Counted from the first letter of the stretch, positions 8,348 through 18,368 are shown. The stretch is 54,940 nucleotides of DNA from an uncultured Ectothiorhodospiraceae bacterium (GCA_937867305.1 CALMKJ010000203.1:1-54940), one strand, 5' to 3'. The notes: generated by a model not told the origin, from the sequence alone. Numbers and translations: made by a program.

Positions 8348-8365
8348 CCGGGGTAGGATCCCCGG
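8348..8365 (+). other. Short hairpin between ppsR and SH3-domain gene
   Basis: CCGGGG and CCCCGG form a perfect 6-bp stem around a TAGGAT loop, 31 bp after the ppsR stop and 25 bp before the next start. No T-tract follows. It may be a weak terminator or an mRNA processing structure. Confidence 0.25.
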
Positions 8366-8390
8366 AGAACCGCGTGCCCCGGGGTGCCCC

Positions 8391-9053
8391 GTGAAGCGAG
8401 CCCTCTTCTGGACCCTCTGTCTCCTTGCCGCCGGTCCGGTATCGGCGGAGACCCGCTACGTGACGGACGTGCTCGAGGTTCCCCTGCGCACCGGCACGAC
8501 GCTGCAGAACAAGATCCTGAGGATGCTGCCGGCGGGGGCCGCGGTGGAGGTGCTCGGGCCGGAGGAGGAGGGACACACCCGCGTGCGCGGGAAGGGCGCC
8601 GAGGGGTGGGTCCTCACCCGCTACCTGGTGGACCAGCCGAGCGCCCGCGAGCGCCTGGCGGCGGCCGAGGACGAGGCCGCCCGCCTCAAGAGCCAGCTGG
8701 GGGAGCTCGACCAGGCCCTCAGGGATGCGAACGCGGAGGCCCAGGACCTGCACCGGGCGGGAGCCGCGATGCAGTCCCAGAACACCGCGCTGCGCCAGGA
8801 GTTCGAGGCCCTGCGCCGGGCGGCTGCCCGGCCGCTGGAGCTCACCCAGGAGAACGAGCGGCTGCGGGGTGAGGTCGAGACCCTGCGCGCCGACCGCGAC
8901 TCCGCCGTGGCCCGGGCCGACGCCCTGGGCAACGCCGCGTACCGGAACTGGTTCGTCACGGGGGCGGGCGTGGCGCTCGGGGGGGTTCTGCTCGGCCTGG
9001 TCCTCCCGAGGCTGGCGGCGCGGCGCCGGCGCGGCAGCTGGGACCGGCTCTGA
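8391..9053 (+). CDS. SH3-domain, coiled-coil, membrane-anchored protein (YgiM/TIGR04211-like)
   Basis: 220 residues from the GTG at 8391. The order is: signal peptide (FWTLCLLAAGPVSAETRYVT), a bacterial SH3 domain (residues about 19-85, with VPLRTGTTLQNKILRMLPAG and GWVLTRYLV), a long coiled coil (about 88-185, ERLAAAEDEAARLKSQLGEL), and a C-terminal transmembrane helix (WFVTGAGVALGGVLLGLVLP) with a basic tail. This is exactly the plan of the E. coli YgiM-type SH3-and-anchor family, a periplasmic protein held by its C-terminus. The function is unknown; SH3b domains often bind cell-wall peptides. The gene stands between ppsR and a convergent AAA ATPase gene. Confidence 0.88.
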   Translation: MKRALFWTLCLLAAGPVSAETRYVTDVLEVPLRTGTTLQNKILRMLPAGAAVEVLGPEEEGHTRVRGKGAEGWVLTRYLVDQPSARERLAAAEDEAARLKSQLGELDQALRDANAEAQDLHRAGAAMQSQNTALRQEFEALRRAAARPLELTQENERLRGEVETLRADRDSAVARADALGNAAYRNWFVTGAGVALGGVLLGLVLPRLAARRRRGSWDRL

Positions 9054-9091
9054 GCCCCCGCCCGGCTCCGGCTGCCCGGAGGACCGGGACG

Positions 9092-9973
9092 CTACCAGGG
9101 ACTCCCGCCGCTGCTCATGGGGTCCGGTGGCAGGCTCGCCGCGGCCGTGCCGAAGGTCTCGGCCTTGACCTCGTGCGAGAGCTGCGCGGCGGCCTGGGAG
9201 AGGGCCTCGGCACAGAGGCGGTTGATCCGGCCGGGGACCCCCATGCTGAGGAAGTAGAGCTCCATGTACGCCAGGGGCAGGAATGCCGGATCGCCCTGCC
9301 AGCCCGCCACCCGAAGCCTGTGCTCCACGTAGGCGATGGTCTCCTCCAGATTGAAGGGGTTGACCTGATAGGCGACCGTGATCGAATGGCGCAGGGCAGC
9401 GCGCTCGGCGGTCCGCAAGACCTCGCGGAAATCCACGTCGGCGAACAGCAGGGCGGGCAGCAGCCGACGCGAGCCCGTGCGCAGCCCGAGCAGTGCCTCG
9501 AGCTCGCTCAGCCCCACGCCGGAGAGGTGCTGCACGTCGTCCAGGACCAGATAGGGCCGCTTGCCCCCCTGGCGGAGCGTCGTCAGATGGCTCTTCAGGG
9601 CCGGCAGCGCCCGGTCCCCGGACAGCTCGGCGAGGGGCACGCCCAACGGCTCGCCAACGCCCGCCACCAGGCTCGCAAGCCCGCGTGGCGGCACCTGGAC
9701 CTGTGCCAGAACCAGGCCACGGGCGCGCAGCGAGCGCGCCAACCGGCGCACCAGGGTCGTCTTGCCCATGCCCCGACCGCCCGTGATGAGGACGTTGTCG
9801 TGGTCCTGGCTCAGCCCGAACCGCAGGTACGCCAGGGCCCGCTTGTGCGCGTGGCCGTCGAAGAAGAAGGTGGAGTCCGGGTCCGCCGCAAACGGCTCGC
9901 GGGCCAGGCCGAAGAAATCCACGCAGGCAGGTCGTGCTGGGTCGGGTTTCACGGCGACGAAGTGTACCGCCAC
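9092..9973 (-). CDS. GspA/ExeA-like AAA ATPase, orphan
   Basis: 293 residues. It opens with the GspA/ExeA-type sequence FFGLAREPFAADPDSTFFFD, then Walker A GGRGMGKTT, Walker B YLVLDDVQHL and an arginine-finger/lid region (VPGRINRLCAEALSQA). Unlike ExeA/GspA, it has no transmembrane helix and no peptidoglycan-binding domain after the ATPase. It therefore appears to be a soluble stand-alone ATPase. It is convergent with the SH3-domain gene and divergent from the rhomboid gene. The same ATPase fold appears in damX at 24127-25716. A role in envelope assembly is only an inference from relatives. Confidence 0.8.
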   Translation of the reverse strand: MAVHFVAVKPDPARPACVDFFGLAREPFAADPDSTFFFDGHAHKRALAYLRFGLSQDHDNVLITGGRGMGKTTLVRRLARSLRARGLVLAQVQVPPRGLASLVAGVGEPLGVPLAELSGDRALPALKSHLTTLRQGGKRPYLVLDDVQHLSGVGLSELEALLGLRTGSRRLLPALLFADVDFREVLRTAERAALRHSITVAYQVNPFNLEETIAYVEHRLRVAGWQGDPAFLPLAYMELYFLSMGVPGRINRLCAEALSQAAAQLSHEVKAETFGTAAASLPPDPMSSGGSPW

Positions 9974-10086
9974 CGGGCCACCCGTGGCGCGCAGCCCGCC
10001 GGTTCCCGGCCCCGCCGGCCGCCGCGGTCGCGGCAGCGGGTGCGTCCCGGGACCCGCCGCCCCTCGCTCGCCAGGGGGCTCCGGCC

Positions 10087-10755
10087 TTGATCCCCATTCG
10101 CGACGAGAACCCCACGCAGATCGTGCCGGTGGTGACCTATGCCCTGCTCGGGCTCGCCGGGCTGGTCTTCCTGTGGCAGCTGTCGCTCCCCGAGCGCGGG
10201 CAGAAGCTCGCGGCCTACGCCTTCGGGATGGTCCCGGCCAGCCTGCTGGGCGAGGCGACGCTGCCGCCGGAGCTCGCCCTGGTGCCCCCGGCCGCCACCG
10301 TGTTCACCTCCATGTTTCTTCACGCCGGCTGGATGCACCTTCTGGGCAACCTCCTCTACCTCTGGATCTTCGGCAACAACGTGGAGGAGGCGATGGGGCA
10401 CCTGCGTTTCGCCCTCTTCTACTTCCTGACCGGGACGATCGCCGCCCTCGCCCAGGCCCTGCCGGACCCCACCTCGACCATCCCCGTGGTGGGCGCGAGC
10501 GGCGCGATCTCCGGAGTGCTGGGCGCCTACCTCGTGCTCCACCCCCGGGCCCGCGTCCTGGTGTGGCTGCCCCTGGCGGGGCTCGCCCACCTCAGCGCCG
10601 GCGTCGTCCTCGGACTCTGGTTCCTGATTCAGATCCTGTCCTCGGTGCTCTCGGACGCCCAGGAGGGGGGTGTCGCCTTCCTGGCCCACATCGGCGGCTT
10701 CGTCGCCGGGATGGCGCTGGTTCCTCTCTTCCGGCGCCGCAGGCGGACGGGCTAG
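10087..10755 (+). CDS. Rhomboid family intramembrane serine protease
   Basis: 222 residues if translation begins at the TTG at 10087, giving IPIRDENPTQIVPVV, which is how relatives of this subgroup begin; GGGGG lies about 9 bp upstream. About six transmembrane segments are visible. Catalytic features are present: HAGWMHLLGNLLYLW (His and Asn of TM2), the serine motif GASGAISG in TM4, and the catalytic His in FLAHIGGFVAGM. A longer ATG form starting at 9934 would overlap the divergent ATPase gene and add a non-conserved Arg/Pro/Ala stretch, so it is not used. Rhomboids cleave membrane proteins within the bilayer; the substrate is unknown here. The stop codon is interlocked with that of the convergent SPOR gene. 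Confidence 0.9.
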   Translation: MIPIRDENPTQIVPVVTYALLGLAGLVFLWQLSLPERGQKLAAYAFGMVPASLLGEATLPPELALVPPAATVFTSMFLHAGWMHLLGNLLYLWIFGNNVEEAMGHLRFALFYFLTGTIAALAQALPDPTSTIPVVGASGAISGVLGAYLVLHPRARVLVWLPLAGLAHLSAGVVLGLWFLIQILSSVLSDAQEGGVAFLAHIGGFVAGMALVPLFRRRRRTG

Positions 10756-11381
10756 GTCCTGCCCTTCACCACGATGGGCTCGAAGGAGTACTCCTTCAGC
10801 CGGCGCTTGGCCTCGTTGACCTTCGCCATGTCGCTGAAGGGGCCCACCCGGACCCGGTGGACCGTGCCCTTGCCGTCGGCCGCGACGCTCTGGATGCTGG
10901 CATCGAGGCCCATCAGGGACAGGTTCGCCTTCAGGCGGTCGGCCTCCTCGTAGGAGCGGAACGACGCCACCTGCAGGATGTAGGTCTCCCCGGTCGTCCT
11001 GGGTGGGGCCGCATCGGTCCCCCTGGCACCGGGCTCCTGGACCGGCACCTCCATCTCCGGCAGCAGGGTGTAGAACTCGAAGCGGGGCTTCGGCGCCGGG
11101 GCCACCGGCGCGGGTTTCTGCGCCGCGGGGGCAGGCTCGGGCGTCTTCTTCCCCGACTCCGCCACCGGCGTGTGCGCCGGGGCCGGCGCCCGCGCCCCGG
11201 GCGGTGCCGGCCGGTCGCCGCTCAGGTGGACCCAGACGGCTACGGCGAGGCCCACGCAGAGCCCGGCGAGACCCCAGACCCAGCCAGGGGTCTTGCGGGG
11301 CGGCGCCTTCCGCCGCCCCCCATCCCGCCCCCGGTCTCTCCCCCGGGCCGTCGAGCGGTAGTCCTTGTAGTCGCGGGGCAT
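10752..11381 (-). CDS. SPOR-domain, FtsN-like membrane protein
   Basis: 209 residues. The parts are: a basic cytoplasmic N-terminus (MPRDYKDYRSTARGRDRGRD), one transmembrane helix (about 33-53, GWVWGLAGLCVGLAVAVWVH), an Ala/Pro/Lys-rich periplasmic linker, and a C-terminal SPOR domain (about 130-209: ETYILQVASFRSYEEADRLK ... VRVGPFSDMAKV). This is the FtsN architecture, and SPOR domains bind denuded glycan strands at the division septum. It directly follows argS (3 bp gap), a position commonly held by ftsN-like genes in gammaproteobacteria. The linker is shorter than in E. coli FtsN (319 residues), so identity as the true FtsN is likely but not proven. Confidence 0.85.
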   Translation of the reverse strand: MPRDYKDYRSTARGRDRGRDGGRRKAPPRKTPGWVWGLAGLCVGLAVAVWVHLSGDRPAPPGARAPAPAHTPVAESGKKTPEPAPAAQKPAPVAPAPKPRFEFYTLLPEMEVPVQEPGARGTDAAPPRTTGETYILQVASFRSYEEADRLKANLSLMGLDASIQSVAADGKGTVHRVRVGPFSDMAKVNEAKRRLKEYSFEPIVVKGRT

Positions 11382-11384
11382 CGC

Positions 11385-13145
11385 CTACATCGCCTCGGGC
11401 GCCGAGACCCCGAGCAGCCGGAGCCCGTTGCCGAGCACCTGCTGGACCGCCAGCACCAGGGCCAGCCGCGCGTCCCGCAGGTCCCCGTCCTCCACGAGGA
11501 ACTGGTGCGTGGTGTAGTAGACGTGGAAGTCGTTCGCGACCTCACGCAGGAAGTGCACGAGCTGATGGGGCTCGTGGGCCAGGGCCGCCGACTCCACCAC
11601 CTCGGGGTAGCGGGCGACCCCGGTGAGCAGGGCCTGCTCCTGGGACTCCGTCAGCCGGCCCAGCGCCGCCAGCCCGCGCTCGGGGTGTCGCTCGAGCCCG
11701 CGCTCGGCGAGCTGCCGGAGCACGCTCGCGACGCGCGCGTGGGCGTACTGCACGTAGTAGACGGGGTTGTCCGAGGACCGCGACTTCGCGAGGTCGAGAT
11801 CGAAGTCCAGGTGCTGCTCGCTCTTGCGCATCACGTAGAAGAAGCGCGCGGCGTCGCGCCCCACCTCCTTGCGCAGCTGGCGCAGGGTGACGAACTCGCC
11901 CGAGCGGGTCGACATCTGGACCTTCTCTCCACCCCGGTAGAGGGTGGCGAACTGCACGAGCCGCACGTCGAGCCGCTCGGGGTCGTCGCCCAGGGCCTGG
12001 AGCGCGGCCTTCACCCGGGGGACGTAGCCGTGGTGGTCCGCGCCCCAGACGTCGATCACCCGATCGAAGCCCCGCTCGAGCTTGTCCATGTGGTAGGCGA
12101 TGTCCGACGCGAAGTAGGTCGTCTGCCCGTTCTCGCGGACCACCACGCGGTCCTTCTCGTCGCCGAAGGCGGTCGAGCGGAACCAGAGCGCCCCGTCCCG
12201 CTCGTAGAGCTGCCCCGCGTCCCGCAGGCGCTCGATGGCCCGCTGCACCGCGCCGCGCTCGGAGAGGGAGCGCTCGGAATACCATTCGTCGTAGACGACC
12301 CCGAACTCCCGCAGGTCGTCCCGGATGTCCTCCAGGATGGTGTTCAGCCCGAGCTCGAAGACGAACCGGTAGCGGTTGTCGCCGAGGAGCTCGCGCGCCC
12401 GGGCGATGACGGCGTCGATGTAGCGCTCCTTGTCGCCACCGGCCGGCTCGTCGGGCGGCAAACCGTCGAAGACGTGCGCCACGGGCACGTGGTAGGCGTC
12501 GCCGTGCTCCCGGTGCAGGGTGCCCGCGATGTCCCACACGTAGTCCCCGCGGTAGGCGTTGGCGGGAAAGACGACGGCCTCGCCGCAGAGCTCCAGGTAA
12601 CGCAGCCACACGCTCGCTGCGAGGATGTCCATCTGGCGGCCCGCGTCGTTCACGTAGTACTCCCGGTGCACGGCGAAGCCCACCGCCTCGAGCAGGTCCG
12701 CCACCGCCGCACCGTAGGCCGCGCCCCGGCCGTGGCCCACGTGCAGGGGTCCGGTCGGGTTGGCGGAGACGAATTCCACCTGCACCCGGCGCCCCCGCCC
12801 GAGGTCGCTGCGGCCGTAGGCAGGACCCGCCGCCAGCACCGCGCCCACCACGTGCAACAGCGCGTCCGGCGCCAGGAAGAAGTTGATGAAGCCCGCGCCG
12901 GCGACCTCCACCCGGCTCACCCGGGGGTCCGGGCCCAGACGCCCCACGATGGCCTCCGCGATCTCGCGCGGCCGGCGGCCGGCGAGCCGCGCCAGACCGA
13001 GCGCCACGCTGCAGGCCCAGTCCCCGTGTCGGGGGTCGCGCGCCCGCTCCACCTGAACCGGGGGCAACGGCTCGGCCGGCAGGGTCCCGTCCCGTTGCAG
13101 CGCCGCGAGGGCCGCCTCCACCATCCGTTGCAGGTCGTGCTTCAC
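11385..13145 (-). CDS. argS: Arginyl-tRNA synthetase
   Basis: 586 residues, usual length. The N-terminal ArgRS-specific domain is followed by the class I signature region [20 protein letters not shown] (HVGH as the HIGH motif), the [10 protein letters not shown] region, and [20 protein letters not shown], the ArgRS equivalent of the KMSKS loop (MSTR). The C-terminal DALR anticodon-binding domain starts near [20 protein letters not shown]. It charges tRNA-Arg with arginine in the cytoplasm. It lies 65 bp after priA and 3 bp before the SPOR gene on the same strand, a conserved priA-argS-ftsN-like arrangement. Confidence 0.98.
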   Translation of the reverse strand: MKHDLQRMVEAALAALQRDGTLPAEPLPPVQVERARDPRHGDWACSVALGLARLAGRRPREIAEAIVGRLGPDPRVSRVEVAGAGFINFFLAPDALLHVVGAVLAAGPAYGRSDLGRGRRVQVEFVSANPTGPLHVGHGRGAAYGAAVADLLEAVGFAVHREYYVNDAGRQMDILAASVWLRYLELCGEAVVFPANAYRGDYVWDIAGTLHREHGDAYHVPVAHVFDGLPPDEPAGGDKERYIDAVIARARELLGDNRYRFVFELGLNTILEDIRDDLREFGVVYDEWYSERSLSERGAVQRAIERLRDAGQLYERDGALWFRSTAFGDEKDRVVVRENGQTTYFASDIAYHMDKLERGFDRVIDVWGADHHGYVPRVKAALQALGDDPERLDVRLVQFATLYRGGEKVQMSTRSGEFVTLRQLRKEVGRDAARFFYVMRKSEQHLDFDLDLAKSRSSDNPVYYVQYAHARVASVLRQLAERGLERHPERGLAALGRLTESQEQALLTGVARYPEVVESAALAHEPHQLVHFLREVANDFHVYYTTHQFLVEDGDLRDARLALVLAVQQVLGNGLRLLGVSAPEAM

Positions 13146-13210
13146 CGATTCACCGTCCAGTATTCAGAGAATTAGAGGATTCTACTTGCCCGCCCCCGCG
13201 CGGGGAACGC

Positions 13211-15247
13211 TCACGCCATCTCCTGCGGGTCCACGTCGAGGGACCAGCGCACGCCGTGGCCCGGGCGCAGCTGTTCCACCGCGGGCAGCCAGTCGTCGAG
13301 CACGTGGTGCAGGGCCGGCCGGCCGCGGCCCAGGAGCAGGAGCTGGGCGCGGTGGCGCCCGGCCCGGCGCTCCATGGGCGAAGGTGCCGGGCCCATGGCC
13401 TGGACCCCCCCCGCCTCGGGGCCGGTCGGGAGCAGGGCCCGGGCCTCGTCCAGGAAGCTCAGGGCGGACACCGCGTCGGCCGCTTCGGCCCGCAGGAGCG
13501 CCGCGGGAGCGAACGGGGGCAGGCCGGCCTCGCGCCGCTCCTCCAGCGCCCGCGCGGCGAAGGCCTCGTACCCTTCCTCCAGGAGCGAGCGCAGCAGGGG
13601 ATGCTCGGGGTGGTGGGTCTGGATCAGCACCTCGCCGGGGCGCTCGCCCCGGCCGGCCCGGCCGGCCACCTGGAGGATGCGCTGCGCCAGGTGTTCACCG
13701 GCCCGGAAGTCCGCGCTGAACAACCCCCCGTCGGCATCGATCACGCCGACCAGCGTGACGTTCGGGAAATGGTGCCCCTTCGCGAGCATCTGAGTACCGA
13801 TGAGGACGTCGGCCTCGCCGGCAGACACCCGGCGCAGGGCGGACTCCAGCGCGCCCTTGCGCCGGACGGTATCCCGGTCGATGCGAGCCAGCCGCGCGGC
13901 GGGAAACGCCTCGCCGAGGGCCGTCTCGACCCGCTCCGTGCCCGCCCCGACCGGACGCAGGTCCTCGGAGCGGCACGCCGGACAGAGTGCGGGCACGGGG
14001 GTCTCGGCGCCGCAGTGGTGGCAGCGCAGCAGACCCGCCCGGCGGTGCAGCGTCATGCGCGCGTCGCAGCGCGTGCAGGCCGCCGCCCACCCGCAGTCGT
14101 GACAGAGCAGAGTCGGCGCGTAGCCCCTGCGGTTCAGGAACAACAGGGTCTGCTCGCCGAGCGCGAGCCGACTGGCGACGGCGGCGAGCAGCGGCTCCGA
14201 GAGCCCGTGGCGCATGCGCCGGCGCTTCAGGTCCACGACCGCGAGGGCCGCCTCACCCGCGCCCGCCGCCCGCTCGGGCAGCACCAGCCGCGTGTATCTG
14301 CCGCTCCAGACGTTGTGCAGGCTCTCGAGCGAGGGCGTCGCCGACCCCAGCAGGACCGGCACCCCCTCGCGCTGGCCCCGCACCACCGCCACGTCCCGCG
14401 CCGAGTAGCGGAAGCCCTCCTGCTGCTTGTAGGAGAGGTCGTGCTCCTCGTCCACGATGACGACGCCCGGCCGGGGCAGGGGCACGAACACCGCCGAGCG
14501 CGTGCCCACGATCACCGGCACCTCGCCCGCGCGCGCCTGCAGCCACGTGCGCAGCCGCTCGGACTCGGTCAGGCCGGAGTGCAGCACGGCCACCGGCACC
14601 GGCAGGCGGCGCCGGAAGCGGTCCACGGTCTGAGGCGTGAGGGCGATCTCGGGGACGAGCACCAGGGCCTGCCGCCCGGCCTGGACCACGCCCTCGATGA
14701 CCCGCAGGTAGACCTCGGTCTTGCCGCTACCGGTCACCCCCTGGAGCAGGAAGGTCCGGAAGGACCCCAGGGCAGCGGTCAGCGCCGCGACTGCCCGCTC
14801 CTGCGCGGGGTGCAGCACGGGCCTGTCCCCGCCGCTCGCCGAGGGCTCAGCGCGACCGGCGGGGAGCAGGGACTCGGCCCCACGCCGGCCGCGCGCTGCC
14901 TTCGCCTGCGCCGGGCGCCCTGCCCGCAGCTCGGGCGGCAGGGACTGGAAGACCACCTCGCCGATGGGGTGGTGATAGTACTCGGCCGCCCATTCGAGGA
15001 GGCCGAGGGCCGAGGCCGGCAGGAGCGGGGCCTCGTCGATCACCGCCTCCACGGGACGCAGCCGCTCCGGGGCCACCGCGCTCGCAGTCACCGGGCCGAG
15101 GCAGAGGCCCACCCGGCTGCGCGGCCCGAACGGGACGCGTACGCGCGTGCCCCGCGCGGGGGGCGCGCCGTCGCCTTCCCAGAGGTAATCGAAGGCCCCC
15201 CGGACCGGCGCGGGTACGGCGACGCGAAGCACCGGCCGCCCGCTCAT
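13211..15247 (-). CDS. priA: Primosomal protein N', replication restart helicase
   Basis: 678 residues. The N-terminal 3'-end-binding domain (FDYLWEGDGAPPARGTRVRV) is followed by the helicase core: Walker A GVTGSGKT, DEEH box (VVIVDEEHDLSYKQQEGFRY) and GSATPS. The zinc-binding module is complete, with Cys pairs in LCHDCGWAAACTRCDARMTL and LRCHHCGAETPVPALCPACR. Motifs V and VI are visible as IGTQMLAKGHHFPNVTLVGV and QVAGRAGRGERPG. PriA reloads the replicative helicase at stalled forks. It overlaps the preceding unknown gene by 4 bp (ATGA). Confidence 0.98.
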   Translation of the reverse strand: MSGRPVLRVAVPAPVRGAFDYLWEGDGAPPARGTRVRVPFGPRSRVGLCLGPVTASAVAPERLRPVEAVIDEAPLLPASALGLLEWAAEYYHHPIGEVVFQSLPPELRAGRPAQAKAARGRRGAESLLPAGRAEPSASGGDRPVLHPAQERAVAALTAALGSFRTFLLQGVTGSGKTEVYLRVIEGVVQAGRQALVLVPEIALTPQTVDRFRRRLPVPVAVLHSGLTESERLRTWLQARAGEVPVIVGTRSAVFVPLPRPGVVIVDEEHDLSYKQQEGFRYSARDVAVVRGQREGVPVLLGSATPSLESLHNVWSGRYTRLVLPERAAGAGEAALAVVDLKRRRMRHGLSEPLLAAVASRLALGEQTLLFLNRRGYAPTLLCHDCGWAAACTRCDARMTLHRRAGLLRCHHCGAETPVPALCPACRSEDLRPVGAGTERVETALGEAFPAARLARIDRDTVRRKGALESALRRVSAGEADVLIGTQMLAKGHHFPNVTLVGVIDADGGLFSADFRAGEHLAQRILQVAGRAGRGERPGEVLIQTHHPEHPLLRSLLEEGYEAFAARALEERREAGLPPFAPAALLRAEAADAVSALSFLDEARALLPTGPEAGGVQAMGPAPSPMERRAGRHRAQLLLLGRGRPALHHVLDDWLPAVEQLRPGHGVRWSLDVDPQEMA

Positions 15248-15855
15248 CCGGGTGACGCGAGCAGACGCTCGACCTCAGCCAGGGACGCCCGGCGCATGGG
15301 GCGGCCGTCGACCGGGGAGAGCGGTGCCTGGCGCAGGGCACCGTGGTCGAACACGGTCAGGGCCACGGGAACCCCGCCGGCGAGGAAACGGTATTCGGGC
15401 TGGTTGACGTAGACCTCCCCCGCCACCCGCAAGCGCCGGTCACCCAGCGCCGCCGGGATGCCGCGCTCGCGCAGGAAATGGCCCACCTCCTCCACCGAGT
15501 CCGCGAAGAGGTGGAGGTTCACCTCGCTGAAGGCGTCCGCGGTGCCCTCGAGCACCGGCCCCACCAGCCGCGGCGCGAAGTCGGAGAGGAACCGGATCGC
15601 TTCGACCGCGGCGACGCGCAGGCGCCGAAGCTCCCCGGCCTGGCGCTCGCCCCGGAACAACTGCTGATAGGCCGCGAGCGCGTCCTCCACCTCGAGATTG
15701 CTGGGCAGGTGCCGGGCATCGGACACCCCCAGCTGCTCCGCGGCCTTGCGCTTGGCCTGCAGGAAATTGCGGCTGCCACTCGCGGCCAGCCACCGCGCCG
15801 CCTCCTGGGCGATGCGCTGGCGCAGCTGCTGGGCGCGGGAGGCCTGGCGAGTCAT
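15244..15855 (-). CDS. Conserved protein of unknown function upstream of priA
   Basis: 203 residues from the ATG at 15855 (MTRQASRAQQLRQRIAQEAA). The frame continues upstream to 15999, but that part is not protein-like. It appears soluble and helical at the N-terminus (ASGSRNFLQAKRKAAEQLGV, LPSNLEVEDALAAYQQLF), followed by a mixed domain (EGTADAFSEVNLHLFADSVE, VALTVFDHGALRQAPLSPVD). I do not recognise a named family with confidence. The second half has a nucleotidyltransferase-like feel, but no catalytic GS...DxD motif is evident, so no activity is assigned. Similar genes sit in front of priA in several gammaproteobacteria, to my recollection. The stop overlaps the priA start. Confidence 0.8.
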   Translation of the reverse strand: MTRQASRAQQLRQRIAQEAARWLAASGSRNFLQAKRKAAEQLGVSDARHLPSNLEVEDALAAYQQLFRGERQAGELRRLRVAAVEAIRFLSDFAPRLVGPVLEGTADAFSEVNLHLFADSVEEVGHFLRERGIPAALGDRRLRVAGEVYVNQPEYRFLAGGVPVALTVFDHGALRQAPLSPVDGRPMRRASLAEVERLLASPG

Positions 15856-15958
15856 CGGGGGTGCGACGGGGTTGGCGGAGCAGCCAAGTATAGGGGGCCG
15901 GCCCGCTAAAGGAACGTGGCGACGGGCCGCGATCGGATAGACGGGGAAGGACGCTGGT

Positions 15959-15987
15959 TTGTATCGGGTGAAGCCATAGTCTATAGT
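15959..15987 (+). promoter_or_regulatory. Possible sigma-70 promoter of pilM operon
   Basis: TTGTAT (15959-15964) and TATAGT (15982-15987) are separated by exactly 17 bp, and the -10 box matches the consensus at five of six positions. It lies about 68 bp upstream of the pilM start in the only AT-richer patch of the 199-bp divergent region between the unknown gene and pilM. The -35 match is weak (three of six). Confidence 0.4.
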
Positions 15988-16003
15988 TGCCCGGGGCACT
16001 TAA

Positions 16004-17115
<1,112 letters not shown>

Positions 17116-17116
<1 letters not shown>

Positions 17117-17730
17117 TGCCGCGCATCAACCTACTGCCGTGGCGCGCGGAGCTGCGCAAGCAGCGCCAGCGCGAGTTCGCAACCCTGGCGGGGCTGACGG
17201 TCCTGGCGATGGCCGGCGTGGTGGCCCTCGCCCACTTCCAGGTCGAGAGCTGGATCGACTCCCAGAACGCCCGCAACGCCTTCCTCGACCAGGAGATCGC
17301 CCAGCTCGACAAGAAGATCCAGGAGATCAAGGACCTCGAAAAGGAAAAGGAAAACCTCCTGGCGCGCATGAGGATCGTCGAGCAGCTCCAGACGAGCCGC
17401 CCCGAGGTGGTTCACCTGTTCACCGAGCTGGTGCAGACGCTGCCCGAGGGGGCATACCTGACGGGCATGGCGCAAAAGGACCGTACGGTGACGCTCGACG
17501 GCCTCGCCCAGTCGAACGCCCGGGTGTCCTCGCTCATGCGCAACATCGACGCCTCGCCCTGGCTGGGGGTCCCTGACCTGAAGCGCATCCAGGCGGTGGC
17601 GACCAAGGACGCGGCCGCGCAGAAGCTCTCCCAGTTCCAGATGTCCGTGGGGCAGACGAACCCCAACCGGCCGGAATCGACGGAGCAGAAACCGAAGAAG
17701 ATCGGGCCACAGCAGGGGCAGAAGCGATGA
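17116..17730 (+). CDS. pilN: Type IV pilus alignment protein PilN
   Basis: 204 residues. It begins with MPRINLLPWRAELRKQRQRE, which contains the INLLPWR motif that binds PilM. One transmembrane helix follows (about 24-42, LAGLTVLAMAGVVALAHFQV), then a coiled coil (about 55-90, DQEIAQLDKKIQEIKDLEKE) and a compact periplasmic domain with GAYLTGMAQKDRTVTLDGLA. It forms heterodimers with PilO in the inner membrane. The C-terminus is a charged tail (TEQKPKKIGPQQGQKR), slightly longer than common. The stop overlaps pilO by 4 bp. Confidence 0.97.
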
Positions 17731-18347
17731 AGCTCCAGGACCTGAACAACCTGAGCCTGGGCAATGCCGGCAGCTGGCCCGTTCCCGCGAAGGCCGGCGC
17801 CATCCTGCTCCTCTGCGCCGTGGTGCTCGGGGCAGGGTACTGGTTCGACACCAAGGGCCAGCTCGAGCGGCTGACCGCCGCCGAGGAACAGGAAGTGCAG
17901 AAGCGCCAGGCCTTCGAGGCCAAGCAGCGCAAGGCGGCGAGTCTCGAGCCCCTCAAGCAGCAGCTCGAGGAGATGAAACAGTCCTTCGGCGCGATGGTGC
18001 GCCAGCTCCCCAACCAGGCCGAGATCGAGGCCCTGCTGGTGGACATCTCCCAGACCGGTCTGGCGAGCGGGCTGGAATTCGAGCTCTTCGAGCCGCAGCC
18101 CGAGGTCCCGAAGGACTTCTACGCGGAGAAGCCCATCAAGCTGCGGGTTACGGGCACCTATCACGAGTTCGGCGACTTCGTCAGCGGCGTGGCCGCGCTG
18201 CCCCGGATCGTGACCCAGCACGACATCTCGATCCGGCCGAAAGGGAATGACAGCAGCCAGCTGGTGATGGAAGCCACGGCCAAGACCTACCGCTACGTGG
18301 AGGACGGGACGCCGGCGGCAAAACCCAATCCGAAGCCCGGTAACTGA
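17727..18347 (+). CDS. pilO: Type IV pilus alignment protein PilO
   Basis: 206 residues. The cytoplasmic start MKLQDLNNLSLGNAGSWPVP is typical. A transmembrane helix (about 22-41, AGAILLLCAVVLGAGYWFDT), a coiled coil (45-90, LERLTAAEEQEVQKRQAFEA) and a periplasmic ferredoxin-like domain follow, including QPEVPKDFYAEKPIKLRVTG and the TYHEFGDFVSGVAALPRIVT segment that is well conserved in PilO. It partners PilN and links to the lipoprotein PilP. It overlaps pilN by 4 bp and is followed after 21 bp by pilP. Confidence 0.97.
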   Translation: MKLQDLNNLSLGNAGSWPVPAKAGAILLLCAVVLGAGYWFDTKGQLERLTAAEEQEVQKRQAFEAKQRKAASLEPLKQQLEEMKQSFGAMVRQLPNQAEIEALLVDISQTGLASGLEFELFEPQPEVPKDFYAEKPIKLRVTGTYHEFGDFVSGVAALPRIVTQHDISIRPKGNDSSQLVMEATAKTYRYVEDGTPAAKPNPKPGN

Positions 18348-18368
18348 CCGCGCGGTATCGAGACGCCG

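Noticed and set aside
9561-13175. 1,204-codon open frame on the plus strand
   Set aside because: It runs through the rhomboid gene in the wrong frame and antisense to argS and the SPOR gene; no domain is visible.
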